The notes beneath the pieces are model-generated. The model searched no databases, was not told where the DNA came from, and saw nothing but the letters and a program-made list of their open reading frames with translations. From Pseudonocardia sp. 73-21 (GTDB taxonomy: Bacteria > Actinomycetota > Actinomycetes > Mycobacteriales > Pseudonocardiaceae), in contig NZ_MKVV01000059.1 of NCBI RefSeq assembly GCF_001899645.1, forward strand, positions 1-64,000: a stretch of DNA of 64,000 nt. The letters run 5' to 3'. The position numbers and the translations under genes were made by a program. Positions 1 through 7,778 of the stretch are shown here, piece after piece. How positions within the stretch are numbered: position 1 is the stretch's first letter; the number at the start of each line of letters is the position of its first letter.

Positions 1-626
1 AACCCGTGCACCTCAAGCAGTGTGTCGCGATCTAAAGCAAGGCCATTGGGTGGAGAGGCGGTCGACTAGATCACCGTGCACACCCGCGACGGTGTCAAGA
101 GCTTCGCGCAGCTGCGAACGCTGAGTTGTGATGCGCAGTTGCACCGCGACTCGTTGCTCCAAGTCTGGATGCAAGAACCCGCGAAGCCATGCACGTAGCG
201 GACCGTCGAGGTGTGCCGGGATCCCGGCGTACGGAATGGCGTCAAGCATGGCAGAACCCTACGGCCGGCTCCCAACTAGTTTCCTGGTGTACGCGGTGAC
301 TGTTGCGACGCGTAGCTCCGGCGGCATCGAACGGGACGGACCTCCGCGATCGTGCTCTCCGGGTGACCCAGGACGAGATACGCGATCCCAGCGTCGACGC
401 GGGTCTGCGCCCAGTTGGCCCCAGCGGGGATGCCAGCCCTCGTCGGCGAGCGCGGCGGCCCGGGGTGCGGGTTGGCATCGCTCGCCTGCGTCACGACGGA
501 GAGCGAAGATCGCCGTTCGAGCGGGAACGACCAGGCTGAGACGAGGGCGCTATCCGTCGAGTGCGCTCGGCGGCCGAGACTCGACCCACGATGCATACTC
601 CAGCCACATTATTGACGCAACTTCTA
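1..626. other. Left edge: no gene that can be supported
   Basis: Only short open frames occur here. The most protein-like is a 78-codon minus-strand frame at 13-249, whose translation (LDGPLRAWLRGFLHPDLEQR and onward) reads like a helical protein fragment but matches no family I recognise. A minus-strand frame at 276-596 may be a further decayed piece. I read the stretch as degraded coding DNA inside the integrated element that ends at 3400. Confidence 0.3.
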
Positions 627-1508
627 CTACCCTACGTCGAGGGGGACCATGTTTCGCCACCAGTTGAGCAACACCCCTCTCGTGAGGTGCGTGAACGAGT
701 GGAGGGACAAAGGGACATCGTCGGGACTCCACTGGTTGAACCCGCTGGCGAAGCCTTCACCGAGAGGCTTTTCAAGCGGTAATTCAAACGGTTCCGGCCG
801 GAGCATTGGGTTCGGAAAAGTGACCGACCCGTGTAGCCGCGCGGATCGATGGCTGTAGATCGTGCGCAATCGAACTATCATGTCATCTAGGTGTGACCAG
901 TCGAGCGTGCGGTGCTCTTCGGGAACGTCCAGTGGTGGGCCGGGAAGGAAGTTCCCACAGAATTTCAAGAACTTTCGCTGAGATCGCGTCAAATGGCGCA
1001 TCTCGTGTGAGATGAATCGAAGGTCGTCAGCATCGAACCTGCTGGCTATCTTTGGGAAGGATCTTTCGAACTCTTCCTGGGGGTCAGAACTTGTACTATC
1101 CCAATGCTCAGCCGCGACTTCGATGGCACTCACTAGTAGGAGCCAAGTCAGTTCCGAGTCCGATTCGGCAATCCATACCGCCTTAGCAAAATCTCGCGCA
1201 GCGCGAACCAACGCGACAGCGGATCGACGATCAAGTGTATGCAATGTGCTTAGTAGTAGGTTGCCATCCTCGATGTTTGGCCGGCGCTTCTGCCATTCTG
1301 GCAAACATCTGCGCCAACCACTAGGAACCGGCAAGACTGGCTCCTGGTAGTCCATATAGGATGCTCGGCCTTCTGGTGAGTCTTCGTCGAAGATTCGAAC
1401 CCATCCAGCAGACGCCAATCGGATGCCAAATTCCAAGCTGAGGAGGCTGGAAATCTCCTCGTCGATTGAAAGACCAATCCAAGGGGAGTCTCTAGTAGGC
1501 CACCTCAC
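627..1508 (-). CDS. Hypothetical protein with Apea-like HEPN domain
   Basis: A 293-aa protein with a GTG start. Residues 118-136 (ELTWLLLVSAIEVAAEHW) form a helix typical of the first helix of Apea-like HEPN proteins. Residues 218-227 (YSHRSARLHG) carry the R-x4-H motif (R221, H226) that forms the RNase active site in HEPN families. HEPN proteins are all-helical and common in toxin-antitoxin and phage-defence loci; the RNase role here is inferred from this motif alone. Base composition is clearly less GC-rich than the chromosome to the right, and the gene lies inside the element ending at the tRNA-Ala scar. No antitoxin is adjacent. The nearest convincing gene, at 2230, is divergently oriented and unrecognised. 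Confidence 0.65.
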   Translation of the reverse strand: MRWPTRDSPWIGLSIDEEISSLLSLEFGIRLASAGWVRIFDEDSPEGRASYMDYQEPVLPVPSGWRRCLPEWQKRRPNIEDGNLLLSTLHTLDRRSAVALVRAARDFAKAVWIAESDSELTWLLLVSAIEVAAEHWDSTSSDPQEEFERSFPKIASRFDADDLRFISHEMRHLTRSQRKFLKFCGNFLPGPPLDVPEEHRTLDWSHLDDMIVRLRTIYSHRSARLHGSVTFPNPMLRPEPFELPLEKPLGEGFASGFNQWSPDDVPLSLHSFTHLTRGVLLNWWRNMVPLDVG

Positions 1509-1562
1509 CGGCTTTGCGCCCAGGATCTCATCACGTGCCGCGTAAAAGATCTACGTGAACTA

Positions 1563-1832
1563 CTAGCCCGGGTCTGGCTCCCTATTGAAGTTGCCGAGTG
1601 GATTTACGAGTCTATAGGGACCGAGATCTTCGACATTTGTGAATCCGACCGGGTGTGCGTCGGTGAATAGTAGAGCCTCACGTCTCTGGGCAACCTCAAC
1701 GCCGCTCTCCTGAAGGGAGAGCTGCCAGTTCATCCAGCAGAATGGACCATGCTCTATTTGCTCTGACACACGAACCCTCCGAGTTGTAATTTGGCGATCG
1801 ACAAGGCTATGTAGTCGCAATATAGAAGTCAA
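1563..1832 (-). CDS. Possible small hypothetical protein
   Basis: An 89-codon frame 54 bp upstream of the HEPN-like gene on the same strand. Its composition is plausible for a soluble protein (SEQIEHGPFCWMNWQLSLQE near the middle), but no family is recognised and no good ribosome-binding site is visible. It could be a small partner of the HEPN-like gene or a decayed fragment. Confidence 0.3.
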   Translation of the reverse strand: MTSILRLHSLVDRQITTRRVRVSEQIEHGPFCWMNWQLSLQESGVEVAQRREALLFTDAHPVGFTNVEDLGPYRLVNPLGNFNREPDPG

Positions 1833-2229
1833 TCTGGCCTCAAGTGTAGTCAGCTGCTGTACCTAGTTACTACTGGTCGGAACAACTTTGAGAGCGGCGG
1901 TCCCCGACTCGCAGACGAGGCTCAAATTATCGATAGCGACTCTGGTGGTGGCCAGCGTGACAGTAGGCACTTAGATCGCTCTGGAGCCTGTGACGCCATC
2001 GAGTTCTTGACCAAGTCGGCGGCTAAGCCCATGCTACCGATGCCGCGATGCGAGATAATCCTGCAGCAACGGGGTATTCTGTTGGCGTCTCGTCCTGACC
2101 CGGTTGCAACGTATCCGCTCATTGGAGGATACTCTCCAAGAGTGTTCGAACGCTTGACGCCTCCTGTTATCGCGTCCGGAGCGTCATATCGAAGTCTCGA
2201 GGTGTGGCTCAAGTGAAGGGGCGGAGTCG
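1833..2229. other. Intergenic stretch, nothing recognised
   Basis: No convincing reading frame on either strand. An AAGGGGCGG sequence at about 2216-2224 can serve as ribosome-binding site for the TTG start at 2230. Confidence 0.4.
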
Positions 2230-3138
2230 TTGGAAGATAGTTCTGTTAAGTATGCAGCGGCTGCTGAGTTGTGTCGCGTGGCTCGTTCTGAGTACCGCGC
2301 TTACTGCCAGCGAACTCAGTCCGCCGACTACGAAGACACGGCATATTCAGATCTTTCAGAGGCGCTATTTCGACAGTTCGGGCCGACGGGAGTTTGGGAT
2401 CCAAGGCTCGCCAAGTCACTCTCGTTTCAAGCGCATCTTTACCTGGGAATGGCGGAGCAGCATATGCATGGGTTGCAGACGCTGCTTGAAGGTGTGGTTC
2501 CCGGGCTTCCACTAGGTCCGGCGGCACGTAGCGTGGCTGAGGCCAGTGGCCGTGCCGTGTGGTTACTAGATAACCGGCTTGGGCTCGAAAGGGGAGACGC
2601 ACGTCGGAGGGTCGCGAGACTACTTCTCGATAGGGAGGAAGGTGAGCGGATTAGGAAACGTGTCGCATACGATTTTGATCATCCGCAGAAGGCGGAAACC
2701 TCATTGTCGTATATTCTGGCGCGGGACGCAATTCGTCGACCAGGCTGCTTCTATGCGAGTGAGATCGACATCGATCCGAGGACTGGCATCGTAACTCTAT
2801 GCGGTGAGAGACTTCCTGGTCCAAGTGGCTTCGTGCGAATAGCAGGCGAGATCTTTGGCGATGACCCCGGGGAGACTGCCGGTCTCTATGGTTACGTATC
2901 AGCGATGACTCATCCGACCGTATTTGCTTTTGTCGAGACAATGTCTGATTTATCGAGTCTACCCGAAGGCTGGACAGAGATTCCGTGGAATCTCGACGGC
3001 GAGTTCGCGACCAAACTGGCATCGAATGCCGTCAGGTCATTCTATAATGCATGGAGGGCGTGGATTGGATGGACGAATACAGGAATGGATGAGGCATTTG
3101 TTGTGCACAACGCTCATGTCGCATTGAATAATTCCTGA
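2230..3138 (+). CDS. Hypothetical helical protein in integrated element
   Basis: A 302-aa protein starting at TTG behind an AAGGGGCGG sequence. It is predicted soluble and mostly helical, with no signal peptide or membrane segment. The segment at about residues 97-125 (AARSVAEASGRAVWLLDNRL and following Arg-rich helix) resembles unassigned actinobacterial proteins of similar length. Later parts contain SAMTHPTVFAF, with a His in a helix-breaking turn. I do not recognise a catalytic motif and assign no function. It is the last gene before the tRNA-Ala scar, has the same lower GC as the HEPN-like gene, and is therefore cargo of the same element. Confidence 0.6.
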   Translation: MEDSSVKYAAAAELCRVARSEYRAYCQRTQSADYEDTAYSDLSEALFRQFGPTGVWDPRLAKSLSFQAHLYLGMAEQHMHGLQTLLEGVVPGLPLGPAARSVAEASGRAVWLLDNRLGLERGDARRRVARLLLDREEGERIRKRVAYDFDHPQKAETSLSYILARDAIRRPGCFYASEIDIDPRTGIVTLCGERLPGPSGFVRIAGEIFGDDPGETAGLYGYVSAMTHPTVFAFVETMSDLSSLPEGWTEIPWNLDGEFATKLASNAVRSFYNAWRAWIGWTNTGMDEAFVVHNAHVALNNS

Positions 3139-3355
3139 TATTCGAAACCTTTGAGCAATTTGCTTAGTTGCTGTATTAGATGCGCTGTTGCGCGATGTTC
3201 CGCGACGGATGGCAAGCAATGAGTGTCCACAGTGGTCATCATGGCAGCCACCGTGGCAGCCAGCTACACCTCTGCGCTGCCTGCATGGCCAACAGGTACA
3301 GCGCCGCCATCGTGCTGACCTGCGCACTACGGACCACCGTCGGCGACTACGTACG

Positions 3356-3400
3356 TTTGCAAGGCGGGGGTTAGGGGTTCGATTCCCCTCGTCTCCACCA
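3356..3400 (+). repeat. Orphan 3' half of tRNA-Ala(TGC): element attachment scar
   Basis: Positions 3356-3362 give the anticodon loop TTTGCAA (anticodon TGC). The T-arm is at 3373-3389 (AGGGG, TTCGATT, CCCCT), the 3' acceptor strand CGTCTCC at 3390-3396, then A and encoded CCA at 3398-3400. The acceptor T at the position of nucleotide 70 would give the G3-U70 pair that identifies tRNA-Ala. There is no 5' half (no D-arm, no 5' acceptor strand) upstream, so this is not a working tRNA. Tyrosine integrases commonly use the anticodon-loop-to-3'-end part of tRNA genes and duplicate it at the far end of the insert, which fits. The intact gene should lie to the left, outside the window. Confidence 0.75.
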
Positions 3401-4024
3401 GTTTGACCAGCGAAAACAGGCTCGGCGCCGGTCGCTAGTTTGACCGGTCAGGAAGGCCAGGGAGATCTTGCCGTCAAGCTGGTGGAACAGCCCGATCACG
3501 CCCGGGTGGGCCAGTTGCAGGTGCGCGCGGAGCTGGTTGTGGGCGGCGACCCGGGCCTTGACCAGGTCGTGGCGGGCCCGGATCAGCATCCGCAGCCCGA
3601 CAGTGGCCGGGGTGTCGGTGGTGAGTGGGGTGAGTCGGCGGCGGTCGGTGCGCAGCACGTCGGCGAGCAGGTAGGCGTCGAAGCGGTCGTCCTTGTTACC
3701 GGTGGTGCCGTAGCGGGAGCGTAGGGCGGTGACCTGGCGGCTGGCGATGACGAACACGGTCAGACCGGCGTCGAGCAGAGCCGCGACGACCGGGCCGTCG
3801 CCGCGCTCGATCGGGACCCCGGTGACCCGGTGACGATGCAGCGCGGTGACCATTGTGGACACTCCCGGTGCGGTGTGGGTGACCGTGAAGCGCTCCATCG
3901 CGGCACCGCTGTCGTCGATCACACAGACGGCGTGTTCGGACCACGACCAGTCCACGCCGGCCCACCTGGGCGACGCGTCGTGGGTGCTGTTGTTGCTGGT
4001 AATGCCCGGTTCCGGTTCGTTCAT
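3371..4024 (-). pseudogene. Truncated IS110-family transposase
   Basis: The frame opens with ATG at 4024 and gives the N-terminal DEDD RuvC-like domain of IS110 transposases: WAGVDWSWSEHAVCVIDDSG near residues 22-41, then the region around GNKDDRFDAYLLADVLRTDR. Homology runs to about residue 194 (KISLAFLT, near 3443). Beyond that the frame reads nonsense through the tRNA-Ala scar to 3371. Family members are about 350-400 aa and end in a Transposase_20 domain, which is missing, so the enzyme cannot be functional. AGTTTGACC occurs at both 3400-3408 and 3437-3445, bracketing the breakpoint. Confidence 0.8.
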
Positions 4025-4363
4025 CGCCGTGGTTGGTCCCGTGGTGCGGGTGGGCGTCCCCGGTCGGGCGCGGCTGCCGGTCGGTCACTGAAGCGCTCGT
4101 AGCGCACAACCCCATCGCCGGTCAGCACGCCCCGTCCCGTCGGGCCTCGCGTCGTCAAGGCGGACCTCGAAGGCCACACGAGCCTGGGCGATGACCCGAC
4201 GGTCCGGGATGCGCACCGGACCCGACGGGCCCGGCAGATCCCAGGCTCCTCCAGTGACCGCGAGCCTCCACGGCTGCGGTGGGGCGCCTCGTGGCGGCGG
4301 GGGAACAACGCCCCGCCACCCCAAGGGGACGGGCCGACAGGCCCACCAGCACCGGAGACCACC
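4025..4363. other. GC-rich stretch between IS remnant and small ORF
   Basis: It probably includes the outer part of the IS110 remnant. A minus-strand frame covering 4085-4280 reads protein-like (RIPDRRVIAQARVAFEVRL) but has no recognised family and no clear start. I annotate no gene. A GGAGACC just before 4364 is the ribosome-binding site of the next small gene. Confidence 0.3.
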
Positions 4364-4564
4364 ATGATTCGTCTGGCCGGAATCCCCGACGTCCGCGCGC
4401 ACGCCGAGCCCGCCCGAGTTGGCGGCGCCATCCCGGCGGTGATGCGCGTGCAGGTCGGACCGGTGACGTGGGAAATCTGCGACGCGACCGCGTACGCCTC
4501 GCTGCTGCGGGCATGGCGCCAGGCCGCCCGTCTGCTGTGCGACAACCCCACCGAGGACGAATAG
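4364..4564 (+). CDS. Small hypothetical protein (66 aa)
   Basis: ATG start preceded by GGAGACC at 6-8 nt. The protein begins MIRLAGIPDVRAHAEP and ends in an acidic tail (NPTEDE), with a helical middle (TAYASLLRAWRQAARLL). No family is recognised. It lies 79 bp upstream of another small unknown gene in the same direction and next to a DNA-ligase fragment; the three may be remains of one mobile-element or repair locus. Confidence 0.5.
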   Translation: MIRLAGIPDVRAHAEPARVGGAIPAVMRVQVGPVTWEICDATAYASLLRAWRQAARLLCDNPTEDE

Positions 4565-4643
4565 ACGCCCCCGATCTCACGGGGTGTGGATGGTTCGGGG
4601 CGGCCGCCGGCGTGGCTGCCCCGAATGCGTCACCATCGCGGTC

Positions 4644-5003
4644 ATGGACGGATCGTGGTGGGTCGGCGTCCTCCCGGCCGGCGTGGAGAACGTGCAGACC
4701 GTCGCCGCCGGCGAAGAGACCAGTAGGGAGGCGGCGATCGATGCGGCAGTCGACGCTCTCGTCGTGGTCGCCCTCGATCGCGGCCGGCAGGAGTACCGGC
4801 TGACCGTGGCCGACACCCAGATGATCATCTTTCCCGGCCTGACGATCCATGGCCGCATCGACGTGGAGGCGCTCCAGGACACCCGGTACCAGCTGGAGCG
4901 CTGCAGTTCGCCGAACACGCCCGCAGCGAGTTTCAACTCCCATGACCTCCGATCTGCCGGTGCGGGTGGCGCCGATGCTGGCCACCCCGGGCCCGGCCCC
5001 TGA
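4644..5003 (+). CDS. Hypothetical protein (119 aa)
   Basis: I chose the internal ATG at 4644 because the translation becomes protein-like there (MDGSWWVGVLPAGVENVQTV, then a helix EEAAIDAAVDALVVVALDRG-like). The C-terminal 20 codons overlap the start of the ligase remnant in another frame and look like run-through, so the original gene may have ended near 4935. No family is recognised. The arrangement with the 66-aa gene upstream suggests co-transcription. Confidence 0.45.
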   Translation: MDGSWWVGVLPAGVENVQTVAAGEETSREAAIDAAVDALVVVALDRGRQEYRLTVADTQMIIFPGLTIHGRIDVEALQDTRYQLERCSSPNTPAASFNSHDLRSAGAGGADAGHPGPGP

Positions 5004-5248
5004 GGGGCCGGGCTGGGCGTATGAGTTCAAATGGGGCGGCGTCCGCGCGGTCACGGCCGTCGCCGGTGGCGAGCTGCGCGCGCGGAGCCGCAAACGACAA
5101 GCCCCTGGCCCAGATGTACCCGGAGTTCTGCGAGCTGCGCGACCTGGTCGACCGGGCGGTGGCGCTCGACGGCGAAGTTGTTGCCCTCGACGAGCAGGGG
5201 CGGCCCGACTTCGGGTTACTGGAGGACCGGTCGGGAAGGGTGCGCTAG
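4942..5248 (+). pseudogene. ATP-dependent DNA ligase fragment, dead
   Basis: From ATG 4942 the frame reads MTSDLPVRVAPMLATPGPAP, then GWAYEFKWGGVRAVTAV, the start of an ATP-dependent (LigD/LigC-type) ligase adenylation domain. Near 5090 the reading frame must shift to continue as PLAQMYPEFCELRDLVDRAV and ALDGEVVALDEQGRPDFGLL, which is the next conserved ligase segment; a stop follows at 5246. Only about 100 of the usual 300 or more residues remain. The nucleotidyl-transfer motif K-x-D-G reads K-W-G-G, so even the catalytic motif is altered. Frameshift, truncation and motif loss together mark an old pseudogene. Confidence 0.75.
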
Positions 5249-5904
5249 GCAATTACACCGTCGGGTACGCCGGCGGCAGTGGGCTTCGCGAATGTCTGTA
5301 CGTAGTCGATGGCTGCCCGCAGGGCGTCGTTCAGCGGGGCGATCTCGCGGGCCACCTGAGCGAGCAACATGCCGCCCTGGAAGGCGGAGAGCAGGAGATG
5401 GGCCAGTCGGGTGGGATCTGCCTCAACACTGATGCGGCCGAGGCTCTGCATCCGTTCCAGCCCATCTCGGAAGATGTCTCGCCACTGCTCGAACGCGTCC
5501 GCGAGTTCCGTGCGAACGTCGAGGTCGGTCTTGATGATCTCACTGGCGAGTGAGCCGAGGGTGCAGCCTTCCTGGTAGGAGCGCTCGTAGGCGATGTAGA
5601 AGCCCGCCCACTCCCGAAGCGAGTCGAGGCTGTCGAAGTGGGTGAACCGCTCACTGCGATGAAACGTCAAGACGCGCTGGGCCTGCCACTCGATCACCGC
5701 GAGAACAAGACTCTCCTTGGTCGGGAAGTAGTGGTTGAGCTGCGACCCGCTGATGCCTGCAGCGTGACGGAGCTGCTCGTTGTTCGTCGCGTGCACGCCC
5801 TTGGCGTAGATCATCTCGGAGGCGTGCTCGAGGATGCGGGCTCGGGTCGCCTGCCCCTTGCCGGTGAGCTTCTGTGGCACCCGAGCCTCCGTCGCGGCTT
5901 CCAT
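5245..5904 (-). CDS. TetR-family transcriptional regulator
   Basis: A 219-aa repressor taking the ATG at 5904; a GTG at 5913 is possible but less likely. The N-terminal helix-turn-helix spans about residues 15-60 (ATRARILEHASEMIYAKGVH, then the recognition helix region GISGSQLNHYFPTKESLV). The C-terminal half is a TetR ligand-binding domain including CTLGSLASEI, as in AcrR/YxaF-like members. It is divergent from the oxidoreductase at 6031, and two matching inverted repeats lie between them (5926-5983), so autoregulation and control of the oxidoreductase are likely. The last 4 bp overlap the end of the ligase remnant. Confidence 0.9.
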   Translation of the reverse strand: MEAATEARVPQKLTGKGQATRARILEHASEMIYAKGVHATNNEQLRHAAGISGSQLNHYFPTKESLVLAVIEWQAQRVLTFHRSERFTHFDSLDSLREWAGFYIAYERSYQEGCTLGSLASEIIKTDLDVRTELADAFEQWRDIFRDGLERMQSLGRISVEADPTRLAHLLLSAFQGGMLLAQVAREIAPLNDALRAAIDYVQTFAKPTAAGVPDGVIA

Positions 5905-5925
5905 GACACACACAATAGCCCAGAT

Positions 5926-5983
5926 TGGGCTTGACAGCCCACTCCGTTCGGTGTTGAACTGCCACAGTGGGCTAGCAAGCCCA
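5926..5983. promoter_or_regulatory. Paired TetR-type operators
   Basis: Two inverted repeats of identical design, TGGGCT-N4-AGCCCA, are at 5926-5941 (spacer TGAC) and 5968-5983 (spacer AGCA), 42 bp centre to centre, about four helical turns. A further AGCCCA half-site at 5917-5922 precedes the first. TTGACA at 5931-5936 overlaps the first operator and could be the -35 element of the oxidoreductase promoter. The placement between divergent tetR and its neighbour supports binding by that repressor. Confidence 0.65.
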
Positions 5984-6030
5984 AAAACGGCCCCACGAGC
6001 CGGCGAACACGCGATCTACGGAGGCACCCA

Positions 6031-6948
6031 ATGAAGGCGATCGTCGCGATGGACCAGGCCGCGGAAGCGGCAGGGATCACACTCACAGAGCGGCCGGCTC
6101 CCATTCCGGCGATCAACGACGTCGCCGTTGAAGTCCACGCGTCGGGCTTCGTTCCCGCGGAGTGGGAGTGGCCCTCGACCTGGGTCGATCGCTCGGGTCA
6201 TGATCGCGCCCCGGCAATCATCGGCCATGAATTCGCCGGAGTGGTCTCCTGCCTCGGCTACGGCACGACAGGACTCTCGCTGGGACAGCGGGTGTTCGGG
6301 ATCACAGACTGGCACCGTGATGGAACGCTGGCCGAGTACGCGGCCGTGGAGGCACGCAACCTCGCGCCGCTGCCGGGCAACGTCGACTTCACAGTGGGTG
6401 CGAGCCTGCCGATCTCCGGCCTGACCGCGTGGCAGGGCCTATTCCAGCACGGTCGTCTGCAGGCGGGGCAGAGTGTCCTTGCACACGGCGCCGCCGGTGC
6501 GGTCGGATCCGTGGTGACGCAGCTCGCCCGGGAGTTCGGCGCTTACGTCATCGGTACCGGTCGGGCAGCGGACCGTCAGGCCGCGCTGGACTTCGGCGCG
6601 AACGAGTTCCTCGACCTCGACCACGAGGATCTCGACGACATCGGCGGGGTCGACCTGGTCTTCGATGTCATCGGCGGGGATGTTCAACGGCGCTCGGCGA
6701 GCACCATCCGGCCCGGCGGGACGCTGGTGTCGGTGGTCGGACCGGTTGAGGCTCGTCCGGCCGACGGCTTGGCGATCGACTTCGTCGTCGAATCCGTGCC
6801 GAGTCAGCTGGTCGAGATCGTCACCCGGGCGCGAGACGGGCGCCTTCGCGTCCCCGTGGGAACCGTCGCGACCCTCGACGAGGCCATCCCTGCGCTCAAC
6901 CCGACCGAGCGACGCAAGGGTAAGACCGTCATTCGCGTGCGCCCCTGA
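6031..6948 (+). CDS. NADP-dependent MDR-family oxidoreductase (quinone reductase type)
   Basis: A 305-aa zinc-free medium-chain reductase. The N-terminal GroES-like domain carries IIGHEFAGVVSCLGYG at about residues 62-77, and the Rossmann motif HGAAGAVGSVVTQLAREFGA is near residues 152-171. The start is supported by GGAGG at 6018-6022. Enzymes of this group reduce quinones or activated alkenes with NADPH. The gene is divergent from a TetR repressor with two operators between them. The family core ends at GKTVIRV; the last two codons and the stop lie within the 5' boundary (GTGCG at 6937) of a group II intron remnant, so the native C-terminus has been replaced by intron sequence. Confidence 0.9.
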   Translation: MKAIVAMDQAAEAAGITLTERPAPIPAINDVAVEVHASGFVPAEWEWPSTWVDRSGHDRAPAIIGHEFAGVVSCLGYGTTGLSLGQRVFGITDWHRDGTLAEYAAVEARNLAPLPGNVDFTVGASLPISGLTAWQGLFQHGRLQAGQSVLAHGAAGAVGSVVTQLAREFGAYVIGTGRAADRQAALDFGANEFLDLDHEDLDDIGGVDLVFDVIGGDVQRRSASTIRPGGTLVSVVGPVEARPADGLAIDFVVESVPSQLVEIVTRARDGRLRVPVGTVATLDEAIPALNPTERRKGKTVIRVRP

Positions 6949-7778
6949 ACGCCCTGAAACGGGTGCAGGTGAGGAGAAGACCGGACGGGTGAACGTGAGT
7001 GAACCCCTGATGACGCATCGTCAAGGTGAGCCCCGTAGGTGGGATGCGGCAGCGGGGTGCAGGACTGGCCGCTGAGAAGCGGCAGGCGGCGGCCGGAGGC
7101 ATCTGTCCGGCCGTGGGAACACCGCCGTCCCGGTGCAGAGGGGGCACCCACCCCGGTCGTGTCTCGTGCATGTGGAACGTGGAATCCCCGTCGGGGTCCG
7201 GATCGTCGGCCCGGTAAGCCGACCGGGAGGAAGGCCCAGCTCTCCGGCGGGAACAGGACGGTCCAAGAAGCCAACGCTGGCGGCCGAAAGGCAGCAGGAA
7301 CCCGAGACAGCGTGGCCGGCGCCTCCGCTGGTCGTCTCGCATAACTGGCCAGATACCGGGACTGGTGCCCGGACCCGCGAGGGGTTGCTGATGTGGACCG
7401 GGTGAGCCTGTGGAGCTTTCGATGTTGGCGCTACCGGAACCGAAGGACAAGTTGGACGCCATGACGACACCCACCGTGAGCGCGGCGCAGGCCGCGACAT
7501 CGGGTGTTGGCGTGGTGAACGGACCGGAGGACGACCTCACCGACGGGCCGTCGATCGATTGGCGGGTGGTCGTGACCTTGCCGTCGATGCCCACCGTCTC
7601 GCCCGGCTCGTTCCCCGCTCGGGGGCTGGTCGCGCGGTGGCTGAAGGCGGGAGTGGTCGAGCGGGACTGCTTCACCCCCACCGAGGAGGGGACTCCGCAG
7701 GGCGGGGTGGTCAGTCCGCTGCTGATGAACGTGGCCCTGAACGGATGGAACAGGCCGCCGGGGTTCGCTACCCGGTCT
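6937..7778 (+). mobile_element. Group II intron remnant
   Basis: The 5' end GTGCG at 6937 matches the bacterial group II intron boundary. It is followed by about 470 bp of structured, non-coding GC-rich DNA with the layout of intron domains I-III (for example GGTGAGGAGAAGACCGGACG near 6967), then by a decayed maturase/reverse transcriptase reading frame. The 3' part (domain V hairpin and the 3' splice site) is not visible; an unrelated DUF1080 fragment takes over near 7779. The intron is therefore truncated and cannot splice. Confidence 0.65.
7410..7778 (+). pseudogene. Group II intron reverse transcriptase, internally deleted
   Basis: Translation shows the usual N-terminal leader (VNGPEDDLTDGPSIDWRVV, about residues 36-54) joined directly to the RT4 region (LVARWLKAGVVERDCFTPTE and GTPQGGVVSPLLMN). 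Several hundred residues of RT1-RT3 are missing between them. Just after LLMNVALNG the frame must shift to continue as MEQAAGVRYPV. The YADD catalytic box, maturase and endonuclease domains are absent. It sits inside the intron remnant and is certainly inactive. Confidence 0.7.

Noticed and set aside
627-3138. Classical toxin-antitoxin pair
   Set aside because: The two genes are divergent, about 720 bp apart and both near 300 aa; no small antitoxin is visible, so I keep only a tentative defence hypothesis.
3356-3400. 3' end of tmRNA instead of tRNA-Ala
   Set aside because: The TTTGCAA loop, following stem strand and T70 position fit tRNA-Ala(TGC); no tmRNA tag or pseudoknot sequence lies upstream.
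4085-4402. Possible minus-strand gene between the IS110 remnant and the 66-aa gene
   Set aside because: Part of it reads protein-like, but no family, start signal or neighbour supports it.
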